Origin: Citrobacter freundii
Lineage (GTDB): Bacteria; Bacteroidota; Bacteroidia; Chitinophagales; Chitinophagaceae
Length of the DNA stretch: 64,000 nucleotides
Direction: 5' to 3'
NCBI GenBank assembly: GCA_003243445.1
Contig: QFQQ01000010.1
Span: 1-64,000 of the forward strand
This document shows, in pieces, positions 25,946-34,939 of this stretch. Positions within the stretch are counted from its first letter, which is position 1, and each line of letters starts with the position of its first letter. Under the pieces are notes generated by a model. It saw only the letters and a program-made list of their open reading frames with translations. It ran no database searches and was not told the DNA's origin. A program made the translations under genes and the position numbers.

Positions 25946-27400
25946 CTAACTGATGGAACGGAACTGTTCTCTTGTCTCTTTCCATTCTTTATAAAACGAA
26001 TTATACAACTCAGCATCTTTGCCACTTACGGTTGATGCCTCGATTGCATCTTCTTTTATTTCGATAGAGATCTTCAAGGCTTCATTGCAAAGCATTGCGG
26101 CTCCTGCAACGGATGCCTGTTCAAAGCCTTTTCGCACCCGCACTTCCTTACCCGTGACCGCAGCGATCATATTGCGCAAAAGTTTACTTTGCAATCCACC
26201 ACCACAGGCCCAGATATAGTTTTCATCATGACCGGAAATACCGGCAAGAACTTTATAGTTTTCTGCTATTGAGAACGAAATGTCCATCAATGTCGCCCAT
26301 ACAAAACTGCTTCGTGTCAGTTCATGCGCCACGGGTACAGGGAAAATAAAACCGCCACGGATCACCGGCTTTTTCTCTCCGGCGATCAGGGAGCCCAGCG
26401 AAGCGGCGCATTGCCTGCAGGTATTTTCGGAGAGTTCCCTTTCAATCACATCATATCCTTCATTCGGATAAAACACTTCTTTCAATCGCTGGTAATTCAA
26501 ACCGGTAACGCCGGCGTTTGCTTCAAATACAAACCGGCCCCTGGTTATATCGCGACTCGTCCAGGTCCGTTCTTCTTTATCTGTGATGTAATCAGCTTCG
26601 AGTTTTACAACAGGCGTTGTAGTGCCGGACACGATCACCACATCTCCAACAGAAGGCGATGTGCTTTTGATCGCCATCTGTGTATCACCGCCACCAGTGA
26701 TCACCACAGCATCAGCATCAATTTCCCATTGGGTTGCCAGATCAGTCTTTATTGATCCGGCAATTGAACCGGATGGAGAAAGTTCAGGAAGATGTTCAAC
26801 AGAAATATCAAACAGCTTACACAACTCATCACTCCAGATTCCCGCAGCCACATCATATAAAAGTGTTTCCGAAGCCTGTGAATGCTCATACAAGGGAATA
26901 CCACTCAGCTCCCACGCGGCCCAATCACTGATGCTGAGAAAAAATGAAAGATCATTCCAGATATCCTTTCTTCTTTCTCTTATTCCAATTAATTTATACA
27001 CAGAAAACAAAGAAGTAGGATAACGGCCGGTCAACTGATAGATCCTGCTTTTGCCCGCATACTGATCTTCCCACTCACGACCCCTGTGATCGATATTCGG
27101 CAGACCGATGATAGCCTTACCAGACTTGTTCACCAATACAATTCCTTCCCGCTGGCTGGTGGTGGTGGCAGCCATGATCTTAACGGAACCAGCCTGTTTC
27201 AACGCGTCTGCTGTCAGCATACGCAATTGCTCCCATAATTCCTCCGGTTTAAAATAGATCGATTCAGGATATAATTCATCCCGATAATATTTTATATCCG
27301 CCCTTGCAACGCCCAATATTTTCCCGGAAGGATCAACGATCGCTGAACGCACGTTTCCCGTGCCGATATCAAGAACCAGGTATGCATCCTGTTTTTTCAT
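25946..27400 (-). CDS. FGGY-family kinase, resembling LsrK (autoinducer-2 kinase)
   Basis: The 484-residue protein has the FGGY fold with YLVLDIGTGNVRSAIVD, VVITGGGDTQMAIKST and WACGGGLQSKLLRNMIAA. By my recall it resembles the LsrK subgroup: TTTSQREGIVLVNKSGKAI corresponds to the LsrK SMREGIVLYN block and NIDHRGREW to its NVDARA block. LsrK phosphorylates AI-2, but related kinases act on other short polyols or keto-sugars, so the substrate is open. No lsr transporter genes are present. The gene lies 10 bases after the hydroxyacid dehydrogenase and just before the second kinase. Confidence 0.85.
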   Translation of the reverse strand: MKKQDAYLVLDIGTGNVRSAIVDPSGKILGVARADIKYYRDELYPESIYFKPEELWEQLRMLTADALKQAGSVKIMAATTTSQREGIVLVNKSGKAIIGLPNIDHRGREWEDQYAGKSRIYQLTGRYPTSLFSVYKLIGIRERRKDIWNDLSFFLSISDWAAWELSGIPLYEHSQASETLLYDVAAGIWSDELCKLFDISVEHLPELSPSGSIAGSIKTDLATQWEIDADAVVITGGGDTQMAIKSTSPSVGDVVIVSGTTTPVVKLEADYITDKEERTWTSRDITRGRFVFEANAGVTGLNYQRLKEVFYPNEGYDVIERELSENTCRQCAASLGSLIAGEKKPVIRGGFIFPVPVAHELTRSSFVWATLMDISFSIAENYKVLAGISGHDENYIWACGGGLQSKLLRNMIAAVTGKEVRVRKGFEQASVAGAAMLCNEALKISIEIKEDAIEASTVSGKDAELYNSFYKEWKETREQFRSIS

Positions 27401-27410
27401 TCAGTACAAT

Positions 27411-28421
27411 TTATCGTTGAATATACGATGATAAGATCTCCTTATTAGCCAGGCGCGAGGTGTTATGATTCCCATGCACAAACCAATCAACCAGCACCTC
27501 ATTTAAAATACGTACATGATGATCTTCCACTTCATGTGTGGCTCCGGCGATATGTGGCGTCGGCAATACATTTTGCAGATCAATGATCTTGTAATCGAGT
27601 TCATCCGGTGGTTCGTTATCAAACACGTCGAGGATCGCACCCTGGATCTTGTTTTGATATAGAACATCGTACATATCATTCCTGTTAACAACAACTGCGC
27701 GAGCGGTATTAACAAAAATGGCATCATGCTTCATCAACCGGAAATACTTCGAGTCGATCATTCCTTTTGTATCAGCAGTTACGGGAAGATGAACGGAAAC
27801 AACGTCTGCAGTTTTAAACAATTCATCCAGGCTTAATTGCTGATAAGCAGGAAAAGTCTTCGGATCAACAAACGGATCGTAGTAAACGATCGTACATGGA
27901 TAACCCTCCACCATCTTCGCGATCAGCTGACCGATGGCGCCAAATCCGACCAGGCCGATCTTCTTTCCAGCGAGTTCATTTCCCTTGAATTCAAGATAAG
28001 AAGTATGTGCTCCCTCATTCCATTTTCTGCTGCGCAACCAACTGATCGCCGGCAATGTTTTACGCATGAACGTAATGACATTGGCAATAAACATTTCCGC
28101 AACAGCCTGCGCATTTCTTGCCGGCGTATAAAAGACCGGTATGCCGTGATGTGTTGCCGCTGCCACCGCTACATTTGACGGCGTTCCCCGGCATACTCCG
28201 ATGAACTGAAGATGCGCATTCGCATTGATCACTTTTTCCGTCACAAGATCATGTTCCGTGATCAATGCTTCTGCCTCCGTTTCATATAAAAGCGCGAGCA
28301 ATTCATCTTCATTATAAGCACGTCCATTGTCTTTCCATGGACGATAGATCACTTCTCCCAGATCCTGTTTCACTTCAAACAATCCTTTTTCATGATAAGG
28401 TGCAGTTACTAGTACTCTCAT
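27411..28421 (-). CDS. D-isomer-specific 2-hydroxyacid dehydrogenase
   Basis: The 336-residue protein has the two-domain fold of the family. The NAD-binding motif is KKIGLVGFGAIGQLIAKMVE (about 154-173) followed by YYDPF, whose acidic residue favours NAD over NADP. Catalytic Arg lies in FVNTARAVVVNRND, Glu in FDNEPP, and His in PTPHIAGATHE, so the active site is complete. It would reduce a 2-keto acid or oxidise a D-2-hydroxyacid. It lies between the polyol-type permease and the LsrK-like kinase in one operon, suggesting that the imported compound or its product is a hydroxyacid or is oxidised to one. Confidence 0.9.
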   Translation of the reverse strand: MRVLVTAPYHEKGLFEVKQDLGEVIYRPWKDNGRAYNEDELLALLYETEAEALITEHDLVTEKVINANAHLQFIGVCRGTPSNVAVAAATHHGIPVFYTPARNAQAVAEMFIANVITFMRKTLPAISWLRSRKWNEGAHTSYLEFKGNELAGKKIGLVGFGAIGQLIAKMVEGYPCTIVYYDPFVDPKTFPAYQQLSLDELFKTADVVSVHLPVTADTKGMIDSKYFRLMKHDAIFVNTARAVVVNRNDMYDVLYQNKIQGAILDVFDNEPPDELDYKIIDLQNVLPTPHIAGATHEVEDHHVRILNEVLVDWFVHGNHNTSRLANKEILSSYIQR

Positions 28422-28453
28422 ATATCTCTATAATGGTTAAACAATTAGTGTTT

Positions 28454-29725
28454 TCATGACGGCAATGCAGCTGTTTCCGAAAGAGCCAGCCTATCTCCTT
28501 CCCTGATGGATGCAGGCAGCGAAATAAACCTCGTTAAGATGGCACTGATAAAATACAAGGCGGCAAGGATCCAGATCACCCCTTCGGCGCCAACGCTGCC
28601 GATGAACAATCCAACAATTGCGGGACCTGCAAATACAGCTAAACCCGCTCCGAGATTCAATATCGCCATGGCAGCTCCTTTATCTTCCTTTACCAGGGAA
28701 GGGACCAATGCAGATAGCGGCACATAACCCGCAAGGCAAGCTCCCCATGCAATTCCAGCAAACATGACAAAGGCATAGTTACCTGATGCATACTGAGGAA
28801 TGTAATACAACAGCAATGTTGTGATCGCACAACCGACACCTCCAAACCAGGTGATCGTTCTGCGCCATCCTATACGATCCCCCACAAAACCGAAGATCAG
28901 GTTGAAGGCAATATTGCTGGTGAAGATCGTTCCCCAGATATACAACCAATCTGTTGTATTGAAACCGTGCGAAGCCATATAAGTGGGAAGAAATACAGGA
29001 AAGGCAAATTGTGCAGTTGTATTGATCACTCTTACAATTCCACCGATGGCCACTTTCGGTTCAGCGCGAATGATCGTAAAGCCTTTACCCAGCTCATTCC
29101 ATTTATTGGCGGATTGCTGATTTGTTTTAAACGGAGCTTTATTCAGCACAAGCGCGAACAATGCACCAAGCAATACCCAGAACACTGCGCTCCACAATGC
29201 AGGGATATTTCCCAATTCACGGATCGCCCAGCTTGAATAAAAAGCACCTAATACATTCAGGCCACCGGTGAAGACAAACCAGAACCAGCCAACAGCCCTG
29301 CCCAATGCGGCGGGTGCTGTTACATACGAGATCCAGACTAAAAACGAATAGGCAAATAACGGATAACCAAAACCACGCAACGCATACGTGATGATCATCG
29401 TAGGAAAATCAAGCGAATGCAGACCAAAGCCAATAAAACCTGCTGTGCCCGCAAGATAGATGAGCAATCCCAGCAACATCGTTTTCTTCGGTGTAAGCGA
29501 TTCAGCCAGCACACCGGAAAACCACGACGCTATGGCGATAGTTACACCATAGGCAGTGAACAGCGTAGCGGTCTGCTGCATACTCATACCTCTTTCGATC
29601 AGATATGGGCTAAGCCATCCCTGCTCCATGCCATCACCCATCATAAAGAGTAATATGCCCAGGTAGCCAGACAAGAGAGAAGAGGGTATTCCCATTTTGT
29701 TATTTATAAAGTCGTTTGTCTTCAT
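28454..29725 (-). CDS. MFS transporter, polyol permease family-like
   Basis: From ATG at 29723-29725 the protein has 423 residues with about 12 hydrophobic spans. The N-terminal sequence GIPSSLLSGYLGILLFMMGD and GMEQGWLSPYLIERG is, by my recall, characteristic of the RbtT/DalT polyol permease subfamily (ribitol, D-arabinitol). FGFVGDRIGWRR in mid-protein is the usual MFS loop motif. It likely takes a small polyol or related compound across the inner membrane by proton symport. The operon continues into the hydroxyacid dehydrogenase after a 32-base gap, and repeat element A8 lies just upstream. Confidence 0.85.
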   Translation of the reverse strand: MKTNDFINNKMGIPSSLLSGYLGILLFMMGDGMEQGWLSPYLIERGMSMQQTATLFTAYGVTIAIASWFSGVLAESLTPKKTMLLGLLIYLAGTAGFIGFGLHSLDFPTMIITYALRGFGYPLFAYSFLVWISYVTAPAALGRAVGWFWFVFTGGLNVLGAFYSSWAIRELGNIPALWSAVFWVLLGALFALVLNKAPFKTNQQSANKWNELGKGFTIIRAEPKVAIGGIVRVINTTAQFAFPVFLPTYMASHGFNTTDWLYIWGTIFTSNIAFNLIFGFVGDRIGWRRTITWFGGVGCAITTLLLYYIPQYASGNYAFVMFAGIAWGACLAGYVPLSALVPSLVKEDKGAAMAILNLGAGLAVFAGPAIVGLFIGSVGAEGVIWILAALYFISAILTRFISLPASIREGDRLALSETAALPS

Positions 29726-29735
29726 ATGCAGCAAT

Positions 29736-29891
29736 TCGATGTTCGATGGTCGATATTAGATGTTCGATGCCAGATGATCGATGTTCGACACTCGGTCATC
29801 TTTCAACGAATAATCGATCATTTCAATTTTATCCGCAGTACCTGTCCGAGACCCGACCATCGACCATCGATCATCAACCATCGAACATCGC
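29736..29891. repeat. Family A inverted heptad element A8 (eight in-register heptads)
   Basis: The left arm (29736-29791) is exactly eight heptads of the TCGATGN type in unbroken 7-bp register. The right arm (29853-29891) is six reverse-complement heptads. The spacer is about 60 bp. It lies between the polyol-type permease start and the metallophosphoesterase stop (29901), inside the operon. Confidence 0.95.
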
Positions 29892-29900
29892 TTCCCTGCT

Positions 29901-31010
29901 TCAATCAAACTTCACCACATACTCATTCCTGGCGTCCTTTTTCCAGGCGAATTGTTGTGTAGTTGGAGAGATGCCGAATAATGGAGAAAAGGTTTTTACT
30001 TTTACCGTTTTCCCGTCGGGCATGAATTCCAGGATGCGCAACCAGCCGTCACCGCCGTTTCCGTCGCGGTGTCCGCCACCCATCGACTGTGAATCAAACA
30101 GGATCTGATGAACTGTTTTGCCGGATCTGTTCTTGTCATTCCTGTAGCCTTCTCCCGAAATATGTCCGCATAAAACCATTTCGATATTGGAAGAAGGCTG
30201 GACAAGCTTTTCGAAGATTTGTTTACCATTATTAGCACCGGGGATCTTCATCCGCGGAGATTTCTGGATCTCGTTGTTGATGTTATAGGGTTCCCAATAG
30301 ATCCAGGTAACATCACCACTGGTTTGTGCATCCTTTGCATTCAGATACTCATGTGTTCCCAGGATCACGCGATGGTTTTTGTATTGGTCCATCGCGGCCA
30401 CTTTTCTTGCCCAGGTCAGCGTTGTATCCCGCGGACCGTCTTCAACAGTTATAAAGAGATAATCTTTTCCATTCAGCCCTTTTATTTCATACGCGGAATT
30501 TTCCAGCGTGGGTTGTCCTTGCTCATTTCTTGCATTCTGCACAAGCAGCTTTTGATTAAGATGATTTTTCTCTGTATTGAAATATTCGCTGTAATGAGAA
30601 CTACGGTTGCCCTGCCTGTCGATGCTGTAATCATGATTACCGGTTGCCGCGATGTAGGGTACTTTTCCATCAAGTTTTCCGAATACTTTTGCAACGGTTT
30701 CCCACTGTTGCTTCGTGGTCTGATCGCCATCATAATCATTCGTGATCTTTTCATTGTTCTCTACAAGGTCACCAACGCCCATCACCATTTTGATGTTCAG
30801 TGTATCGATGTTATCAACGATCCATGCCATCATCAGATCCATTATCGGCTGATTCCTTCCCCATTTTGCGTAGTTCTGCAGATCAGGAACCATGATCAGC
30901 GACCAGGAACCTTTCTGCTCCAACACGGGTTTCTGGTATTTCCCCTGGGAAAAAGAAACCATTGATACAGATAAAAAGAAAAGAGCCCAACCTAATATCT
31001 TTTTTTTCAT
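29901..31010 (-). CDS. Secreted metallophosphoesterase
   Basis: From ATG at 31008-31010 the protein has 369 residues and begins with a signal peptide (MKKKILGWALFFLSVSMVS). The calcineurin-like metal motifs are GVGDLVENNE (GDxxE), ATGNHDY (GNHD), LGTHEY and LCGHISGEG. The expected first DxH motif reads PDLQ, with Gln in place of His, which resembles some divergent secreted members. It should hydrolyse phosphate esters in the periplasm or at the surface. A 31-residue upstream frame extension overlaps the next gene and lacks signal-peptide character. It is coupled to the EEP gene, 7 bases apart. Confidence 0.87.
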   Translation of the reverse strand: MKKKILGWALFFLSVSMVSFSQGKYQKPVLEQKGSWSLIMVPDLQNYAKWGRNQPIMDLMMAWIVDNIDTLNIKMVMGVGDLVENNEKITNDYDGDQTTKQQWETVAKVFGKLDGKVPYIAATGNHDYSIDRQGNRSSHYSEYFNTEKNHLNQKLLVQNARNEQGQPTLENSAYEIKGLNGKDYLFITVEDGPRDTTLTWARKVAAMDQYKNHRVILGTHEYLNAKDAQTSGDVTWIYWEPYNINNEIQKSPRMKIPGANNGKQIFEKLVQPSSNIEMVLCGHISGEGYRNDKNRSGKTVHQILFDSQSMGGGHRDGNGGDGWLRILEFMPDGKTVKVKTFSPLFGISPTTQQFAWKKDARNEYVVKFD

Positions 31011-31017
31011 GCTACTA

Positions 31018-31935
31018 TTATTCGATAATAAAATCAGTATAAATAAAGAAGTGGTCGCTTGGATATTTGCCATTGACAGAATCCTTAACGATCGCAGAGT
31101 CAACAGGCTTCAGACCCGCACCTCTGTACCAGATGAAATCAATTCTTCCCTTTGAAGGACCTTTCTCATATTTTTCTCCTTCAAATTCGTGTGTGGTGAA
31201 GCCGGCTTCACCTTCGCCGTGAACTGTTTCATAACTTTCTTTCCAGCCTCCGTTGCGTACGGAGGTCAATACATTACTATCGAATTTCGAATTAAAATCA
31301 CCTGTCAGTATCTGCATATACTCCTGCTGATATTGAGCGCTTTCATCTACCACCATTTTTGCCTGCTGAATTTTTGCTTCGGCAGAAACGTGATCAAGAT
31401 GAAGATTCACCACACGAAATTCTTTACCAGTTGATTTCTCTTTCAAGCGAACCCAATTGGCATGTCTTGCCCTTGCTGTATCCCAGGATTTACTGCCAGC
31501 CACTAATGGCGTCTCAGAAAGCCAGTATGTACCCGCAGTCAGTAATTCATATCTATCCCTTGAAAACATAATCGGGTTCTTGGCAATGCCGAAATAACCT
31601 GTCGGATGCGGGTCCATCTCCGGTCCTTCAAAACCAAACAGCTGATATGAGGGAAAGTATTTCCGGAGATCATCCGCCTGTACCTTCAATACTTCCTGCA
31701 GACAGATAATATCTGCTTTTTTACTTTTGATGACCTTCAGGCAAATATCTTTTCTTGTTGACCAGCCCAGACCCTTCGCCTCATCTTCATCCAACGCAAC
31801 ACGAATATTGGAACACATGATGCGGTGTGTGCCAGCCTTATTGGCCGTTGATATATCAGTTGCGAAAACCGGCAATGCTGGCAATATTGCGGCGGCACTA
31901 ACGCCTTTCAAAAAATCCCTTCTGCTGGCAGACAT
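31018..31935 (-). CDS. Tat-exported endonuclease/exonuclease/phosphatase (EEP) family protein
   Basis: The 305-residue protein starts with a twin-arginine signal, SRRDFLKGVSAAAILPALP, so it is folded in the cytoplasm and exported. The catalytic set of the EEP superfamily is complete: N in MCSNIRV, E in IICLQEV, TGDFNSKF, the IDFIWYRG block, and SDHFFIYTD at the C-terminus. EEP enzymes cleave phosphodiesters or phosphomonoesters of nucleic acids, inositol phosphates or phospholipid head groups. Placed between a metallophosphoesterase and an FAD oxidoreductase in a SusCD-led run, it is more likely to attack an external phosphodiester substrate than DNA. Confidence 0.88.
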   Translation of the reverse strand: MSASRRDFLKGVSAAAILPALPVFATDISTANKAGTHRIMCSNIRVALDEDEAKGLGWSTRKDICLKVIKSKKADIICLQEVLKVQADDLRKYFPSYQLFGFEGPEMDPHPTGYFGIAKNPIMFSRDRYELLTAGTYWLSETPLVAGSKSWDTARARHANWVRLKEKSTGKEFRVVNLHLDHVSAEAKIQQAKMVVDESAQYQQEYMQILTGDFNSKFDSNVLTSVRNGGWKESYETVHGEGEAGFTTHEFEGEKYEKGPSKGRIDFIWYRGAGLKPVDSAIVKDSVNGKYPSDHFFIYTDFIIE

Positions 31936-32000
31936 AACAAAGCTTATTTAATAGTTGAACAACACAGTCATTCAAAATCATCTTACTTTAATGAAAGCTA

Positions 32001-32049
32001 TTTTTACTTTTAACTTTTGACTTTTTACTTTTTACTTATTGCTTCTTAC
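32001..32049. repeat. Family E single arm E4
   Basis: Seven in-register heptads of TTTTTAC type (with variants TTTTAAC, TTTTGAC, TTATTGC, TTCTTAC) run to two bases before the FAD oxidoreductase stop codon. The rest of the gap (31936-32000) has no opposite arm. Confidence 0.85.
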
Positions 32050-32050
32050 T

Positions 32051-33439
32051 TCAAGAAACAAGTTCTTCCTTCGCAATTCTCAAATAAGCCCCTTTCTCCA
32101 CCAACTCCTGCTGCAATTTCTTCACATCAATATCCGCAGGCTGTATGCCCTGACTCACTGCCATCTTTGCTGCGCGGCCGGCAGCTTCACCCATTGCCAT
32201 ACAAGGCGCCATCACGCGGATCGCTGACATGGCTTCATGCGTAGTGGAAATTGAACGGCCCGCAACAATGAGATTTTTTATTTTCTGTGGAATAAGAGAG
32301 CGATAGGGAATATCATAACAATCACCACACCATTCGAGTGTGCAACCACCACCGACAGGGTGATGTATATCCAATGGATAACTTGCAACAGCGATCGCAT
32401 CTTCAAAATGACGGCAGCTCATGATATCATCGCGATCCATTGTATACAGGCCATTGATCCTCCTTGTTTCGCGGATCCCCAGGAACGGCGCCGTCTTCAC
32501 AAAGTATGCCTCTTCAAACCCCGGCACATAATCGATCAGGTACCGCTGGATATCTTCGATCTGTTTTCTACCTTCTATCTCACCAACGGTCAGACTTCCG
32601 GGATCAGTTCCGTTCACGCCGTTGACACGCGTCATATTCACCCATACTTCACCTTTGCGCAAGCCGGTAATCAGGATGGTTCTTTCTGTAGGTAAAGACA
32701 ATCCGGCATCCTGTGCTTTTTTGATGAGATTACGCATGCCGACCAGCACAAATTGATTGTTCTGTCCAAAATATTCCGCAGGAATAAAATCAGTCAGATA
32801 AGTGCGTGGTTCTTCAGCGATGCTGAGACGGAGTTTTTCTGTATCAACATTGCCAAGACAGAACATCAGTGTTGGCGGCTGAACGCCTCCGTGTTCATTA
32901 CCATAATCACATGGAACACCTGCGCGGTAAGCAACATCCGCATCTCCGCTGCAATCGATCACCACTTTTGCAAGGATCGCTTCACGGCCGGCTTTGCTTT
33001 CGATCACCACACCTTTGAGTTCATCCCCGTCCATCACCACGCTTGAACAGAACGCATAAAACAATACATCCACTTTTGCTTCGATCAGCATTTGCAATGC
33101 GACCGTTTTAACTGCTTCGGGTTCAACCAATGTCAAACTCATGTGCAAAGGACAGGGACGATGCTCGCTGGATGCCTGTACGGCTTTCAACCGATCGATC
33201 AGTTTTTGCGGAAGACCTTTGATGATCTGGTTTCCTTTTTGTCCAAGAAAACCAAGGATCGGTAAACCGATCGTCATGTTGCCGCCGACAAAACTGCGGC
33301 TTTCGATCAGCGTCACACTTAATCCATCTTCAGCGGCAGCAAGTGCAGCCATGATGCCGGCAGGGCCGCCGCCAATTACAAGTACATCGGTTTCTTTTCT
33401 GACGGATATTTCCCGTGCGGGTTCAGCAATTGTTTTCAT
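32051..33439 (-). CDS. FAD-dependent oxidoreductase (FAD_oxidored family)
   Basis: From ATG at 33437-33439 the protein has 462 residues. The FAD-binding fold is VLVIGGGPAGIMAALAAAEDG (about residues 19-39), followed by LIESRSFVGGNMT; VVIDCSGDADVAYRAGVPCD and a C-terminal LIVAGRSISTTHEAMSAIRV complete the family pattern. There is no signal peptide. The family is common in Bacteroidetes and Planctomycetes sugar-degradation loci, with mostly undefined substrates. A 35-residue upstream frame extension is encoded by repeat element B2 and was discarded. Its role here could be oxidation of the imported polyol or sugar. Confidence 0.85.
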   Translation of the reverse strand: MKTIAEPAREISVRKETDVLVIGGGPAGIMAALAAAEDGLSVTLIESRSFVGGNMTIGLPILGFLGQKGNQIIKGLPQKLIDRLKAVQASSEHRPCPLHMSLTLVEPEAVKTVALQMLIEAKVDVLFYAFCSSVVMDGDELKGVVIESKAGREAILAKVVIDCSGDADVAYRAGVPCDYGNEHGGVQPPTLMFCLGNVDTEKLRLSIAEEPRTYLTDFIPAEYFGQNNQFVLVGMRNLIKKAQDAGLSLPTERTILITGLRKGEVWVNMTRVNGVNGTDPGSLTVGEIEGRKQIEDIQRYLIDYVPGFEEAYFVKTAPFLGIRETRRINGLYTMDRDDIMSCRHFEDAIAVASYPLDIHHPVGGGCTLEWCGDCYDIPYRSLIPQKIKNLIVAGRSISTTHEAMSAIRVMAPCMAMGEAAGRAAKMAVSQGIQPADIDVKKLQQELVEKGAYLRIAKEELVS

Positions 33440-33466
33440 ATTGTTGTTCGTTTTATAAATTCTTCC

Positions 33467-33692
33467 GGCCTGGAGTTCCCGCAGATTACGCAGATTTGCC
33501 ACTCCGGTTTTATTAAATGACTGATTTTGTCGAACGATCTTCAATTTGACCCCGCAGATTGCGCAGATCAGTTTCCGCTATCAGACTTTGATCAGCGTAA
33601 TCTGCGAAACCTCATAAACGTGATTTCAAAAGCATAAGTACCTTCGATTAACAGACTGATAAAATCTGCGTAATCTGCGGGAACCCTACGCC
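33467..33692. repeat. Family B element B2, 226 bp with nested inverted repeats
   Basis: The outer arms are GTTCCCGCAGATTACGCAG plus ATTT (33475-33497) and its reverse complement (33664-33686), perfect over 23 bp. The inner arms are near 33550-33570 and 33589-33609. The right end TACGCC (33687-33692) runs into the MFS gene and provides its TAG stop codon. It lies between the FAD oxidoreductase and MFS genes. Confidence 0.93.
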
Positions 33693-34918
33693 GGTCTTTC
33701 CTTTCTCACCATCGTCAATAATATCACCACAGCTAATGGATGCAAAAACGCCATCGCAATAAATATTTTTTCAGCCCCCAATGTCCCCATGAATTGTCCG
33801 ACAAAGTAGTTGAACAATACCGCACCCAATGCGCCAAATCCACCGGCTATTCCCAACACACTTGCCACATTCTTCACCGGAAACGCTTCCGCTATCACCA
33901 CGCTGATGCTGAACAGCCAGCTCAAACAGGCAATAGCTACCACACTGAATACAGCAAGTGTTGCCCATGCATTTGGCAGATACGGTGTCAGTGCGCAAAG
34001 CGGTCCGAGGAACGCCACTCTTGTGAGCATTCTTTTTCTTGCCATCAACGGCTCCACTCCTTTTCTCACCATTTTATCTGACCAGGCAGATGTTCCTATT
34101 GCACCGAGATCCGCAAATAAAAAAGGGATCCACCCAAACATTCCCACCTGCGCCAGGCTTAATCCTGATTGCTCCTGTAAATAACCGGGCAACCAGAACA
34201 AACAGAAATACCAGACCGGATCGCTTACAAAACGGATCAGTAAGATCCCCCACAGACTTTTTGTTCCCCACAATTGTTTCCATTCAAAGGAGGCATTTGT
34301 GGTTGTACCGGTTGATTCTGTTGCTTCCTGCAAAATGTGTTGCGGCGGATCCTGGTAGATCAACTTCCACAACACGGCTATCAGCAAACCAACTGCGCCC
34401 ATTGCAATAAAAGCAGTCTGCCAGTTATAGTTCAACGCCAGCCATGCGATGACTGGTGGCGCAATGATCGCACCGATAGAGCTACCCGCAACACAAAGAC
34501 TGTTTGCTGTTGCGCGTAATTTTCCCGGAAACCACATCGTGATCACTTTGAGCTGCGCCGGAAAATTGGTCGGTTCAGCAGCACCGAGCAAACCACGGAA
34601 GAACCCAAACTGACCGATTGATCTCGACAAGCCACCGCCGATACAAGCCACCGACCAGGTGATCACTCCAAAGAACATTACCACTTTAGCACCGAATTTA
34701 TCTACCATCCATCCTGACACAGGATACATTATCGCGTAACAAATGGTAAAAACATTCAGGATCATCGCATAACCGCTGTCATCCAACTCAAATTCTCCTT
34801 TTAATACAGGCTTCAGTACAGATACGATCTGCCTGTCCACATAATTAAATATGATCGCAAGGAAGATAACGGCTACGATCAACCAACGTCTTCTTTCGGG
34901 GCTAAGCAATCCTGTCAT
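33686..34918 (-). CDS. MFS transporter, anion:cation symporter (ExuT-like) family
   Basis: From ATG at 34916-34918 the protein has 410 residues and about 12 membrane spans. NYVDRQIVSVLKP, MYPVSGWMVDKFGAK, FRGLLGAAEPTNFPAQ and the MWFPGKLRATANSL block match the ACS family (hexuronate/galactarate-type carriers). It likely imports an organic anion such as a sugar acid with protons or sodium. A 25-residue N-terminal extension in the same frame is encoded by repeat element A9 and is not real. The stop codon TAG lies within the conserved terminus of repeat element B2. Confidence 0.87.
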   Translation of the reverse strand: MTGLLSPERRRWLIVAVIFLAIIFNYVDRQIVSVLKPVLKGEFELDDSGYAMILNVFTICYAIMYPVSGWMVDKFGAKVVMFFGVITWSVACIGGGLSRSIGQFGFFRGLLGAAEPTNFPAQLKVITMWFPGKLRATANSLCVAGSSIGAIIAPPVIAWLALNYNWQTAFIAMGAVGLLIAVLWKLIYQDPPQHILQEATESTGTTTNASFEWKQLWGTKSLWGILLIRFVSDPVWYFCLFWLPGYLQEQSGLSLAQVGMFGWIPFLFADLGAIGTSAWSDKMVRKGVEPLMARKRMLTRVAFLGPLCALTPYLPNAWATLAVFSVVAIACLSWLFSISVVIAEAFPVKNVASVLGIAGGFGALGAVLFNYFVGQFMGTLGAEKIFIAMAFLHPLAVVILLTMVRKERPA

Positions 34919-34939
34919 TTTTGAACTGTACTTTTTTGA

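Noticed and set aside
25946..27400. Quorum-sensing AI-2 uptake system suggested by the LsrK-like kinase
   Set aside because: No lsrACDB, lsrR, lsrF or lsrG genes are present; the locus is better explained as carbohydrate use.
29736..29891. CRISPR array suggested by repeated TCGATG units
   Set aside because: Units are 7 bp with no spacers, are inverted in two arms, and no cas genes are present.
30219..30965. 248-residue frame opposite the metallophosphoesterase
   Set aside because: It is antisense to a well-supported gene and has no recognisable family.
33440..33544. N-terminal extension of the FAD oxidoreductase
   Set aside because: The 35 residues are a translation of repeat element B2; a normal ATG with the FAD-binding fold 19 residues later exists at 33439.
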